From positions 7,953,501 through 8,017,500 of the forward strand of contig NC_085121.1 of the NCBI RefSeq assembly GCF_030269925.1: a stretch of DNA of 64,000 nucleotides, in the 5' to 3' direction. The DNA comes from Bombyx mori. Its lineage: Eukaryota > Arthropoda > Insecta > Lepidoptera > Bombycidae. Each line of letters starts with the position of its first letter. Position 1 is the stretch's first letter. Shown here one piece after another: positions 26,265 through 37,349 of this stretch. The notes below the pieces were generated by a model, which was not told where the DNA came from, searched no databases, and saw only the letters and a list, made by a program, of their open reading frames with translations. A program made the translations under genes and the position numbers.

Positions 26265-26411
26265 TATCTGCTATAATTATTTATGCTTGACTGCCCAACA
26301 ATTGGATGCTATTCGGAGTAAAATGAAATCTAAATTTGCTTTGAGTGTAGTTGACTGTTGGTGAGCTCTTTCACCATCTACGTAATAAAAAAAGAGCTAA
26401 ATAGTTGTTGA

Positions 26412-26560
26412 TTTTTTTTTATTGCCTTTGTAGGCAGATGAGCATACGGCCCACCTGATGGTAAATGGTCACCGTCGCTCATGGACGTCAGCAATGTCAG
26501 GGGCAGAGCCAAGCCGCTGCCTACCATTAAGTACTCTCCACAAGCCTCGTTTGAAGAAGG
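26412..26560 (-). repeat. Family C repeat
   Basis: TTTATTGCCTTTGTAGGCAG through CAGAGCCAAGCCGCTGCCTA to CAAGCCTCGTTTGAAGAAGG. It is the best-preserved copy in the window. Confidence 0.75.
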
Positions 26561-28558
26561 ACGCTGATATTTTTACTCACCTACATTAAATATGAAATCG
26601 AAATGCAATATGCAGTTCAATACGTAGTCATTTAAGCTATTTAGATTATAGAAATATTGGCTGGTAAACAAGTTTAGCTCACGAAGGCATGTGAGCGGCT
26701 GAGTGACTAGGCGTGGTAGTGCCGAGGTCGCCAAGTCCACTAGTATTGAAAGTGTAGCTATTCGGTATGCTTTATGTGATTAATATCAAAACAAAGATAT
26801 TTGCTAAATGAAATATGTAGTACTTTGTTGTATTTTCTTCAACAAGATTTTTGCCACGACCGCCGAAAATTGTCAAAGTAAGTCAAACATTGAAATAATC
26901 AACTACATACATAAAATATCAAACTGCTATTTCGTATGTCGCAGGGAGATCTTGTTTTTCAAGACCAGATTGCATCCGGTAATTCTTTCAATAAAAATCA
27001 CTAGCTCTCTGAACAACTCCGCGCATTACTTGAAGTTCTTTGTCTGAGCGGATGAAATTCCTGCATTAATAAGCCCGTTGGGAGTGCTGCACTATGACAT
27101 CACGAGCTCGCTTTAGATCCGTAATCGATTTTGGTATGTATTAGTTAAAAGTTTGTCTAAGCAAAACTTTTCAATTCGACCGAAATGATGGACTTTCAAA
27201 ATACTTCCCACTTTTTCTGAACATAATTCACTATAGTGCAAGTTTGCCGGTAATTTTTGAGCAACCAACCTTTCAGTTTCTTCTGCAACTCGATCCACGT
27301 AGTTTTATCTGTAGGGTGTCGTGTTATTTCATCACAATTGAGTATTCGTCCTTATGTGCTTGCGCATTGCAGCCTGGGCTGGGCGGTTGTGCTCACAACA
27401 TCATGACGTTGTCTAAATGTTTATGCTAGTAAATAAAGAACAAATAATAATATAATTTTGCGGGCATTCTTCAAACAAAAATTATGATAACCCTAAATAT
27501 ATATTAGTAAGAAAAATATAACTGTGATATTTTTTTAATAAAACCAGGTTTCCAAGTCCCCTATTCCATTAGGTGATAGCCCAGATAGTGAACTATCACC
27601 TCTATTTCAGATAAGCACTAAGGCGTTAGGATTTAGGGAGTTGAATATCAAAACATGGGGATAGTGCTACAACTGACAGAAGATAGGGAAGTGTAACAGT
27701 AGCTAGAGAAAACTAGGCTCTTACTTCCTATTGTTTGATTGAATAGCTGCAGATCAAGATTTTTTGCATGAAAATTCATTACAAATCTTCATATTTATTT
27801 GGCCATAAAACTATTTCAGCTTATCGATTATTCGACATACAATTCTTAAAAATTCTAAAGATTTAATGTGAAGAAACGCTTATAAAGTTAATTTTGTATT
27901 TAAAGTTTTTGCAAAGCAACCGTTTTGCACGAGTAACTCACTGCGAAGTTGGCTTGAAAATATTTTCTCGTTGTTAAAGGAATGGCAAAAGATTTATAAC
28001 GATTTCGGCCGTCGACAGCAAGTTGCTGAGGCGGATATAAAAGTTTCTTATGCTCAGCTATAACTCTAAAAGTTAGCTAATATTCAAGTTTTTAATAAAT
28101 TGCCAAAATAATGTGCTTATCGGGTTTCTTCAGCCATGAAAACCTGAACTGCTTATTTGTTTTGCTATTAATTTAATTAAAAAGCCTTTTCAGAACCTAC
28201 ATATACAGTTTTTACACGTGTGTAGTTTTATGATGACCATGAGAGATCTTGAAATCTCCTTCTTATTGTTCGTTTCCTAGTAGGTAAAGTTGGCATTATA
28301 TATATTCATGTTGCAATGACTTAGTGAAAGTTTTATCATTAGCCATTTGCCTGACGTCAAAGTTTTTGAGAAGGGTGGGCCTGGAATTGGCAAATCAGGA
28401 TAGGAATTGACTGGTTTAATAAAATAGATAGGTAAAGTTATATCAGAGACGAATGACGGTGAAATAGACAAAGAAGTTGTCTATACGTCTGCCACAACTG
28501 TAAAATGTTTAAATCATGCAAGTATTATTACATGATTTATGTGGCCATAGCATGTCTC
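26561..28558. other. Unassigned AT-rich DNA
   Basis: No supported gene. It contains a hairpin at 27571-27601 with 9-bp perfect arms (AGGTGATAG/CTATCACCT). Confidence 0.4.
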
Positions 28559-28802
28559 TTAACTGGTGGTAGGACTTCTTGTGAGTTCGCACGGGTAGAT
28601 ACCACCACCCTGCCTATTTCCGCCGTGAAGCAGTAATGCGTTTCGGTTTGAAGGGTGCGGCAGCCGTCGTTACTATACTTGAGACCTTAGAACTTTTATC
28701 TCAAGGTGGGTGGCGCATTTACGTTGTGGATGTCTATGGGCTGCAGTAACCACTTAACGCCAGGTGGGCTGTGAGCTCGTCCACCCATCTAAGCAATAAA
28801 AA
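28559..28802 (+). repeat. Family A SINE (right half)
   Basis: AACTGGTGGTAGGACTTCTT to CATCTAAGCAATAAAAAG, well preserved. Confidence 0.88.
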
Positions 28803-28961
28803 GAAGAAAAAAAACTCTTGACGCTCTTTTATTTAAATGTGGTAAAATACCCTAGCTTCTATGTAGTACATGTTTCGATTGTGATGTTTTCATGTGTGTA
28901 GATTGCTTTCTTTGAGAAACACTCTGTGGGAATATATTTTATTTCCGATAGTGGCAGTAGA

Positions 28962-29100
28962 TTTTTTTTCCCTACCAAAACGTTGGTAGCCTAAGGGGCT
29001 CGGGATCGGAATTGCGACTCACTGAGAAGATCCGGCGACGAAATGTACGCAAGCTTAATAGAGTGTCACCTTGTTACGAAGGAACAATTTACTCCACTTG
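28962..29100 (-). repeat. Family B fragment with internal deletion
   Basis: A T-run, CCCTACCAAAACGTTGGTAG, GGGGCTCGGGATCGG and ACTGAGAAGATCCGGCGA retain the family order. The segment between GGTAG and GGGGCTC is shortened, and the second half is missing. Confidence 0.6.
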
Positions 29101-29639
29101 CTAATCATGGGGGAAAATCGGCCGAGTAGGAACGCCGCTCATTCGTAGACTGTCTTAATTTGAGGACGCAATGTCATCCCAATGTCGAGAAACTCCTATA
29201 TACTTAGCCTTCGAGTCCGACGGTATGGGCTGGCAAAGGTTTTGATGGCAGGAATGGAGTTAACGAGATACTAGAATTAGTGTCGGGAAGGTGGATGCAG
29301 GGCAGTAGATGTACGAAAAAAAATCTTAACTTTGTAGACATAGGTATATCATTATTAATACTCGTAGTTACCGTTAACTGTACTCGTATGCGTATTTCTT
29401 TCTTAGAAAGTAAGACAAAGTACTCTTGCTCTTTAAACTAGTTAACGCAAATAACTTCATGTATTTTTTGCAATCTAGCAGATTTTCATTTAATGCCTCC
29501 TTATTTTACAAACGAATTGCAGGTCAATTAGCGATTATAACCACTGTTATTAATATACAGAGACGACCTACAATGACCGCTGCTAATCCAACCATTTCCA
29601 ATACAGTTCAATCTAATCCAATCTAATTCATAATATTCT
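29101..29639. other. Unassigned DNA
   Basis: No supported gene; the 66-codon frame at 29426-29626 is not convincing. Confidence 0.4.
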
Positions 29640-29835
29640 GAGTTTGCCCGTGGTAGGTTGTGCTATGAACCCGCAGGTACCACTATCCTGCCTATTTCTA
29701 CAGCGCAACAGTTGTCGGTTCTGTCTTGAAAGGGTGGGACCCCCGCCATACAGTACAATTAGGACTTCGACCTTATATTTCAAGGACTATAAATTAAACC
29801 AGGTGTGAAGTGAGCGAGCGGTCTTTGCAATAAAA
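29640..29835 (+). repeat. Degraded family A SINE
   Basis: GTGGTAGGTTGTGCTATGAAC, ACCACTATCCTGCCTATTTC, CTTGAAAGGGTGGG and a closing GCAATAAAAAG in the correct order, heavily mutated. Confidence 0.6.
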
Positions 29836-31164
29836 AGTCGAAAATCTATAAACCGGTGGCTATAGTCATTGTCAAGTAGGAAGAAAAGGAGGAACATAAT
29901 ACTAGTCAACATTACCTCCAATGTTCACACAATAGTTTAATGTTAACTATTTCGTACAAAATATTGGGGCTAATTCAAATATACCAATGTATCTTCCTCT
30001 TTTATGAAATGGAACAGAATGAATTTTACTTTATAAGATCAAATAACTATCTCAAAGACGTTCAAATCAATGAAGGGCAAAATACGGCACGGGTAGATTT
30101 CGAAAATTCGCCCCAACAGTATTAACGATCCGGTGAATAGTATTTCAGTACAGACTGATGTTGCGCTAATTGAAGCTGGTTGGAAAATGTTAATTTGGAA
30201 AGAACCACTAGCGTTTACATTTACATAATTTGCGGGTGCGCTAATAGGAAAACGCTAGGGGGTTGATTTTTGGCGTCGACATGTTTTTGGCAAACAAACG
30301 GAATATTTTGAAAGCGCTTATAATTATTCATTCTCGCCGACATTCATTTATCAAAATGTTATATAAGATTGATTGAAAATTTCGGGACTATTAAATCGGT
30401 GAGCGTGAATTTCTGGATGGTTCTAGATTTGCTATGTCATGACCAACCTTTAATTTTACAAAAGATTTTGACCTGTTTTTTTTTTATTTTTGATAATAAG
30501 ATTAACTGCCACTTTTCTTGAGCCCTTGTTGTAACTGTTATTGTTTGAGATGATATATGAGTACAGTATGCCTTCTGGTATAGGCCTCCGCGGGCATTTT
30601 CCATTATTGTCTTTTGCGACTCTCCGACAATTAAGGAAAGCTGCTATATCTGGTTCATCTTCAAATGTTTAACGTTGTATTACCTGTTTTTCTTTTGTAA
30701 TTTCTAGGATATCAGTTATTTAGGATCGTACTAAATTTCCAATGACAAGGGAATTCTAGGAGGATTCCATCTTTAATAGTGTAATCAAATTGTATTTATT
30801 TTATCTCGAGCGCGGGGACCTTTTGAAGAGATTCGGCAAATACAACCCAGGGATAGAACGGTGTTGTACCTGACTCTCAAATTACCTTAACTTAAGCATT
30901 GATTAAACGCCTTTAGACGAATGGTACAGGCAGTACCAGCCATTCAAATGCCGGTATTCAAATTCTGATAACAATATTAGCGCTTCTGAAAAATTAATTA
31001 ATTGTATCTTTAAAATGATCACAAACGACTTCCACCGCGTAATAGATATGAGACGCGTGTGAGAGAGTGCTAGGAACATATTCCTGTCTCCACTACGCAC
31101 TGTGATTGATTCGGACATGAAGCGTGTTTGTTAAATCATAAAGCATCATAAACATAGCCATCAT
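29836..31164. other. AT-rich DNA without recognised features
   Basis: No supported feature. Confidence 0.4.
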
Positions 31165-31236
31165 AAATAAACATTGAAAAAATATTTTTAATAGGGTTGT
31201 AAATAAACATTGAAAAAAATATTTTAATAGGGTTGT
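31165..31236. repeat. Tandem duplication, two 36-bp units
   Basis: Two adjacent units beginning AAATAAACATTGAAAAAA and ending AATAGGGTTGT (31165-31200, 31201-31236) differ only in the A-run and T-run lengths. Confidence 0.85.
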
Positions 31237-32204
31237 AAAAAGACTGCTTTTGACTTTGGTTGAGAACAACCTGCTAGATTAAATAGATGCAAAAAAATTC
31301 ACTGACCATTATCTCGTGAATCCGTAATGGATACGCAGCTGGTGTTCCCCCTCTATTCCCCCGAGAGAGTAGATTCCGCACGCTGACTGATTTTTAATTG
31401 TATTCTATTGCGCGTAATGTCAAAAATACTAGTACAATTAAAAATTCGTATATGAGTTTTGCATCTCCCGCCACCTGTTATGCTTCCAACATACCCTATA
31501 TAAAAGTTTTTAAACGAAATCCTTCAGTTTTACAACAAAGTCTGCGTTTATAGGTTTGGGCATTGACGTCATAGTTCACTAAACCTCTCTATCTAGCACC
31601 AATTATAACGCTTACAACAACTTTATTCTGTACAGATTTCATTTCAAATATGGAGTACGGCTCAAATTATATTCCAACTTTTTATGAGACAATAACTTAC
31701 ATGTAAAACGAAGTTAATGAAGATAAAATCAGAATTCCATTGAAAGGATTTTCGATGAATATTTTCCATTATTATTAATGCCCTCGAAAAATGAAGTTTT
31801 TTTTCTATATTCTCTTTGTTTCCAATAACTTGCACATGGAAAGCGCGCCACCAGCTGGAGACGCTATAAAGCTAAGGACGGATAGTACACGGTTATTTAA
31901 TCAATACTTTTTTCTCTTCATACAGGAAACTCGGCCTTTAAAGGCTGTAAATAGCAGTATTTTAATTGTTTGATAGCGATAATACGTTAGAGACATTTTA
32001 TTCACGAAGGTTAACAAGTGACATTTAACACTAGTTCTTCCGCGGGTTGAAATTTAGTACGCATCTCGGTCTATTAGCATACAAACCGGTTCTCGCATAT
32101 GTCAGCCATTTTTGATTTTCGTTACATCCTCTTGATATTTACAATGTTCGTGTTTGTTTATTTATAATGGCTTTTTTTCTTTCTTTTTTTGCCTTTGACC
32201 TTTG
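31237..32204. other. AT-rich DNA without recognised features
   Basis: No supported feature. Confidence 0.4.
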
Positions 32205-32305
32205 ATCTTTAGCTCAAGGTGGGTGACATTTACTTTATTATGTCTATGGAAAGCCGGTAGCCGCTTAACACCAGATGAACTGGTTCACATACGCAATAAA
32301 AAAAG
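32205..32305 (+). repeat. Family A SINE 3' fragment
   Basis: TTAGCTCAAGGTGGGTGACA through CGCTTAACACCAGATGAACTG to GCAATAAAAAAAG. Only the last third remains. A 107-codon frame crossing it (32202-32525) is not a gene. Confidence 0.7.
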
Positions 32306-32994
32306 AAAAATAACGGTGTCTACCTATTTTTATATACGTCGTTTTCTGAGAAGCTTGAAAAGCATGAATAATTACAATTATACTAACTCTTCTCTCTTCT
32401 TAGTCGAATACTTCATTGCTGAAGGTCGTGTCCCTGAAAGCCCTCGTGGCTGTTTGTACCATCAGCTGCCATTTGCTTTGGTTTTTCTGCTTCTCTCAGG
32501 GCGGTCGCAACAGAATATATACTAACACGTACCTGTAAAACTACGTTTTTAGAATCAAAGCTCTATCTTGGCTGCAAATTTAAGAGCAACGTGTAATTTA
32601 AATCTCCTAAGTAGTTAAATGACAATAAGTAATCGTCTTTGTTAGTAAATCATTTAACTTATACTTACTTTTAAAAATATACTAGATTTACACAATTATC
32701 CACATAATCAGTATTGGTGCTTTAGTTCTGTTGGTAAAACGGTAATGCTTTAAACGGCATTGGTTTTCATTGATTTACAGACATTGACAACAAGGCTACG
32801 CCCGCAAACCAATACAGTATACGTTAAATTTAATTATTTTATTACTCCCATTATAAATAATGAATTAAATTAACGCAAAAAAATTAAATCTTATACATAA
32901 ATACAGAAACGATCTGATCAATGGCACATAAAGACTCTGATATTTTAATTAACTACAATAATACTGGCATCTAACCATAAAAAGTTATTAAGGA

Positions 32995-33235
32995 ACACGA
33001 CGAAGGTCGAAGCGGGTGAAAGTGATTCAGTGGAAGGGGGAAGTCGTGTGAGGGGAAGTGGGGGGTACAAGGTTGCGAACCGGCTGCACCGGCTGTGCGC
33101 GTCGTGCCAAACAGCTATTGAGTAATAGCTAATAACAGTTGCGTTCGTCTAATGATTCAGTGATGTATGGTGCTATTGTAGTGCTGAGATTTTGTCGTCC
33201 AAAACGAACGAGAAACGTAACAAGGTTAATTGGGC
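32995..33235. other. GC-rich patch with G-runs
   Basis: It contains G5, G4 and G6 runs within 33036-33064 (AAGGGGGAAG, GAGGGGAAG, TGGGGGGTAC), then GCACCGGCTGTGCGCGTCG and two TCAGT initiator-like motifs. No repeat match or ORF. It could be a promoter or an old element. Confidence 0.3.
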
Positions 33236-33425
33236 CGGTTACGGATTGCTTATTTCGTAAATGTATGTCACAGCGAGGATGTATGTCAGATTTCAGAGGA
33301 CGATGCGTTTCCGCTTAGGCTCTTCTAGTTGTAGGACCGACAAACGTAGCCTTTTGAGATGAAGTTTCGGTAAATCAACATTAGGCACTGTCTTTATCAC
33401 AAACCGTAGATTAACATATGTCATA

Positions 33426-33705
33426 TCTTTTTTTTATATTGCTTAAATGGTGGGCGAGCTCACAGCTCACCTAATGTTGAGTGGTTACTGGGGCCCATAG
33501 ACATCTACGACGTAAATGCGCTACCCACCTTGAGATATAAGTTCTAAGGTCTCAGTATAGTTACAACTTAGCAACAGGCTGCCTTACCCTTCAAACCGAA
33601 ACGCATTACTGCTTCACGACAGAAATAGGCGGGGCGGTGGTACCTACCCGTGAGGATTCACAAGACGTCCTACCACCAGTAAAACCACCAGTAAAAGTAT
33701 CGTGA
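33426..33705 (-). repeat. Family A SINE with small tandem duplication at its 5' edge
   Basis: TTTTTTTATATTGCTTAAATG to GTCCTACCACCAGTAAAACC. The edge motif ACCACCAGTAAA is present twice in tandem (33674-33697). Confidence 0.85.
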
Positions 33706-33734
33706 CATATTCAAAACACTCGAGAAAATTCATT

Positions 33735-33880
33735 CGCGAAGCAGCTGCTCTGAGTTGTTAGGTCTCCTTTGGAGGCGCTCGGGCAGTTTAACGCTAATCT
33801 CACCCCTCCTGGCTGAGCCTTTGCTCGTCCACCTCGCCTGGTGAAACTGGAAAGGCCTCAGGACCACCAGTAATGTCTCA
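33735..33880. repeat. Fragment of another GC-rich retroelement family
   Basis: GCAGCTGCTCTGAGTTGTTA, TCTCCTTTGGAGGCGCTCGG, CACCCCTCCTGGCTGAGCC and GGACCACCAGTAATG. I believe this is a dispersed silkworm retroelement family, recalled only by appearance; the orientation is uncertain. Confidence 0.4.
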
Positions 33881-34564
33881 TTTATAAAAAGAAATACTCG
33901 AGATTGTTTTTTTGATGGAACTGAAACATGTTACAAATCCCACTAAATTAACTAAAAGTGCATACGGACCCATTTTAATCTCGTTTCAATAAGCGAATTG
34001 GATCTATATGGATATGGACACATAACAATTTTATTCCTTCGACGTCTCAAAATATCATTCATACATTTGCAGCACGCAATTCACTTGAGTACATAAATAA
34101 CCAATTTTAAGAGAAACCAATACGAAGGTTATTTCCGTAAGACCTTTATAAATGAAACCCGTTATCCGGAAGTATTAGTGGCCAATTCAAACTTGGCTTG
34201 TGTTCATATCAATACTATTCAAAAGCCTAGCTGGCGAAATGCACTGCCGAAAATTCTGATATGATTCTATTCAATAAAATACGAACTTAGCTGCTTTAGT
34301 ATTACAGTCTACATTCGTCTATAGTGACGCGCATTCAATCAGTGTAATCTATATTGAGTAACGCAGATTATCAGGTTCTTGTGCCAGTTCTTGTCGGCTG
34401 TGAAATAATATGATTGCCATTACTTCAGAACTATTAGTGAATTTATTGCGCTCCAGTTGCGTATGTCTGTGTGCAGTGGCACGTTGAAAATTGCGAGTGT
34501 TCTATTTATTATTTTTGTCGCTTCAAAATTGCAGCGGAATCTTACTTCGATTTTTATGTAATTT
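33881..34564. other. AT-rich DNA without recognised features
   Basis: No supported feature. Confidence 0.4.
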
Positions 34565-34878
34565 TGAAGTTGTCGTGGTTTAAGGATAAGACGTCCGATG
34601 CATTCGTATGTAGCGACGCATCGGTGTTCGACTGCCGCCGGCAGGTTCCAATTTTTCCAATGAAATAAGTACTTAACAAATGTTCACGATTGAATTCCAC
34701 TGTGAAGGAGTAGCATCGTATAATAAAAAATCAAACCCGCAAAATTATAATTTGCGTAATTACTGGTGCTAGGACGTCTTGTGAGTCCGCACGGTTAGGT
34801 ACCACCACAGACGGTGGGTACACTTAACACCAGGTGGGCCGTGAGTTCGTCTATCCATCTAAGTAATAAAAATAAAAA
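34565..34878 (+). repeat. Family A SINE with tRNA-like head and internal deletion
   Basis: The head is GTTGTCGTGGTTTAAGGATAAG and the B-box-like stretch TCGGTGTTCGACTGCC. The core is complete and the right half starts TTACTGGTGCTAGGACG. About 130 nt are then missing between ACCACCAC and ACGGTGGGTAC. The tail CATCTAAGTAATAAAAATAA is present. A 65-codon frame at the head is incidental. Confidence 0.82.
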
Positions 34879-35107
34879 TAAAACTTTTTTGGAAATATGT
34901 GTTTGTAAAATATTATACTTGATGGCCTATTTCATATATATGATGGTAAGAATGTTCCATTGACAAACACCACTTCACTTAGACTCCGTAAAGATACACA
35001 TTGTGACGACACGAAGACAAGAGTCTTCTAATAGATTTTAAATCAATGAAACTCAAAAATGTTTATTCAAAACAAACAAGTTATATCACGGCAAGTTATA
35101 TTATAAA

Positions 35108-35350
35108 CGGCCGTCTGGTGTAAGTAACATAGTCACTACACAAGGGGGTCGAATCCCGCCAAGGGAAGATATTTGTATGATAAATATGTCTTTTTCAGGG
35201 TTATGGCTGTATATTAAATATATGTATGTGTATAATAAAAATCTTACATTTATTTCCGTTATCTGGTACCTGTAACACAAGTTCTTTACGAACTTATCAC
35301 GGGACCAGTTAACGTGGCGTGATTGTTGGTAAATATTTATTATTATTATT
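35108..35350 (+). repeat. tRNA-derived SINE of a second lepidopteran family
   Basis: The head CGGCCGTCTGGTGTAAGTAA (A-box) and GGGGTCGAATCCCGCC (B-box) are followed by AAGGGAAGATATTTGTATGA. The 3' part is TATCTGGTACCTGTAACACA, GTTCTTTACGAACTTATCAC and a TTA-rich tail. It looks like a widespread moth SINE. It is not a functional tRNA gene because the acceptor and anticodon arms are lost. Confidence 0.75.
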
Positions 35351-35368
35351 TATTATATTAAAGCTACA

Positions 35369-35539
35369 GAGGTACAGAGGAAGAGGTAGACCTAAGAAGA
35401 AATGGATGGATTGTGTGAAAGACGATATGGGTAGGAGGGGAGTGAGCGAAGAAATGGTATATGATAGAAGAGTATGGAAAGAGAAAACATGTTGCGCCGA
35501 CCCCAGGTGACTGGGAGAAGGGCAGGATAGTGATGATGA
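35369..35539 (+). pseudogene. RTE-like LINE reverse transcriptase, C-terminal end only
   Basis: An open stretch reads RYRGRGRPKKKWMDCVKDDM, GVSEEMVYDRRVWKEK and CCADPR before TGA, then a short 3' end and (GAT)n. This is the common C-terminus of lepidopteran RTE endonuclease-reverse transcriptases. It is flanked by an 18-bp target duplication, TATTATATTAAAGCTACA, at 35351-35368 and 35540-35557. It is dead on arrival: a 171-nt, 5'-truncated insertion next to a SINE tail. Confidence 0.8.
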
Positions 35540-35911
35540 TATTATATTAAAGCTACACTTCAAAATAAAGTCTTTCGTTTGGCGCCTGTATAATTCGTAA
35601 TAATGGAAATGATAATTTGTTTACAAAGCTTATAATCTGTATGCTATCCATTACGTGCAGAATTTTTATTGTTAGCGGCTACAGCGGTGACACAGCAAAT
35701 TACTCTGGCAGAAATACGACATCGTTTAAAAACTTTACTTATAAACTATTGCTTGAGCGCCGTCGGTATTTACGAACGAAACGAGAATACAAATTTTTTA
35801 AACATACGTATGTGTGTGTGTAGAAAGCACATTTTGAAACATTAACAACAGAATGTCAGTGTCAGAATGACAGTGTATCTACGAATATACGTGGGTATTA
35901 AAATAAATTTT

Positions 35912-35975
35912 AGCCTTTTTATTGCTTAGCATGCTTAACGAGCCGGTACAGCTGGTGTTGAGTGGTTATAGGAAC
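35912..35975 (-). repeat. Family A SINE tail fragment
   Basis: TTTTTATTGCTTAGCATGC, AGCTGGTGTTGAGTGGTTAT. Only about 60 nt remain. Confidence 0.5.
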
Positions 35976-35984
35976 ACACAGGTT

Positions 35985-36435
35985 TTTATTTTATTTATTA
36001 CCCTTGTAGGCAGACGAGCATATATGCCTTCGTAGGATGCTGGAATTCTTCGGACATATTGCTCGTAAAGAGGGTCACAATCTAGAATAGCTGATGGTGA
36101 CAGGTAAAGTAGATGGCAAACGTCCCAGAGGACGCAGTCCCACGAGATGGTCGGACCAAATACGATCTTCCCTGAACATCAACTTCCACAATGCCCTTCA
36201 TGAAGCTAAGGATCGCATCAGATGGAGGGAATCGTATGGGAGAAACTGATGCAGCGGGGGAGTCATGACCCTCAGTAATGAGGAAAACGACGTGAGGAGG
36301 AGCAGGAGGCAGACGAGCATACGGCCCACCTGATGGTGAGTGGTTACCGTCGCCCATGGACTTCAGCAATACCAAGGGCAGAGCCAAGCCGCTGCTTACT
36401 GTTAAGTACTCTGCACAAGCCTCGTTTGAAGAAGG
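35985..36435 (-). repeat. Family C repeat split by a LINE insertion
   Basis: The left part 35985-36022 (TATTACCCTTGTAGGCAGAC) and right part 36307-36435 (GGCCCACCTGATGGTGAGTG to CCTCGTTTGAAGAAGG) form one family C copy when the insertion at 36023-36306 and one duplicate are removed. Confidence 0.8.
36023..36306 (+). pseudogene. LINE reverse transcriptase C-terminal fragment inside family C repeat
   Basis: The frame reads RRMLEFFGHIARKEGHN, then an in-frame TAG, then GKVDGKRPRGRSPTRWSDQI and HEAKDRIRWRESYG before the normal stop. The pattern is the familiar C-terminal segment of lepidopteran endonuclease-reverse transcriptases. It is flanked by a 15-bp target duplication AGGCAGACGAGCATA (36008-36022, 36307-36321). 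The internal stop and 5' truncation make it non-functional. The end is GAGGAGGAGCAGG rather than poly(A). Confidence 0.8.
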
Positions 36436-37349
36436 TAATGTGACCACTTTCGGACCTGAAGTCGAAGTACCAACTGTATTCTACGACTGTCCCATTCTTC
36501 AATCCGAAATGTATGATTCGAAGCAAAAATAGGCAAGACGACGACGACGACGAAACAGGCAACTCCCGTGCAGGCTTAGAACAAGCTCAGTCACTAATAA
36601 ACTTCAGTTAGCGATCCAAATAGCTGGAATAATATTCAAAGTAGTTGTGTTGCTGCCAATTAAAACATTATGACAACTATGCAAAGAGCTGTAATTCTAA
36701 GAGACCACATTGTCTATTCAAAGGTTTAAAAAAAAAATTTTTGGCCAATTTAAATAACTATGAGGTTATTGATAAATAGAATATTTACAATAATTCTATA
36801 TATTCTAATTTAAAATTTAATAAACGAATTGGGAAAGATTAAACTATAAACTACAAATAAAACATAACATTCTAACACTCTTCGATTGCATTATAATAAA
36901 TCATAAAACATCACACATCAGTATCTAAAATACAGTTAGCATTTACGTTATTGCATACCCATTAACATAATTATACATATACACTTACAAACTTATGACA
37001 ATAACAGTAAGTTAGCACACTAAAACATGGACTTGAATCAGTTAGACGTAACAACGCAGTCAAGAATAAATTTGTCTTACGTCAACTGTAAGGTCGATAA
37101 GATGATAAATATTTATCGTTTGATGTCATTGTAAAATCGTGATTCATTTACAATCTTAACACTCGTAACTGTCTAGCAGACCTTCAATGTAATGTTAATA
37201 AGACTTCGAAACTTTGAATACGTAACGGGCAAAATATGTAACCTTTTTGACGTGTCATCATGAAAGCGAGGCCGGAGCTCAGCATGCTCATGACAATTTA
37301 TCGATGAAAGAATTTGGGAGTAACATCACGTTATTCATCAAATCAATTG
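36436..37349. other. AT-rich DNA, possible family A crumbs
   Basis: GTCCCATTCTTCAATCCGAA to AAAATAGGCAAG (36488-36536) may be a degraded family A piece followed by (ACG)n. The rest is unrecognised. Confidence 0.4.

Noticed and set aside
32202..32525. 107-codon + strand frame
   Set aside because: It begins inside a family A SINE fragment and has no recognised content.
35108..35160. tRNA gene candidate
   Set aside because: It has A- and B-box-like motifs but no complete cloverleaf, and the following sequence is a moth SINE body.
35319..35510. Small host gene with RGRGRPKKKW
   Set aside because: Flanked by an 18-bp target duplication and ending in (GAT)n; it is an RTE LINE tail.
36082..36447. 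121-codon minus-strand frame
   Set aside because: It spans the junction of a LINE fragment and a family C repeat, so it cannot be a host gene.
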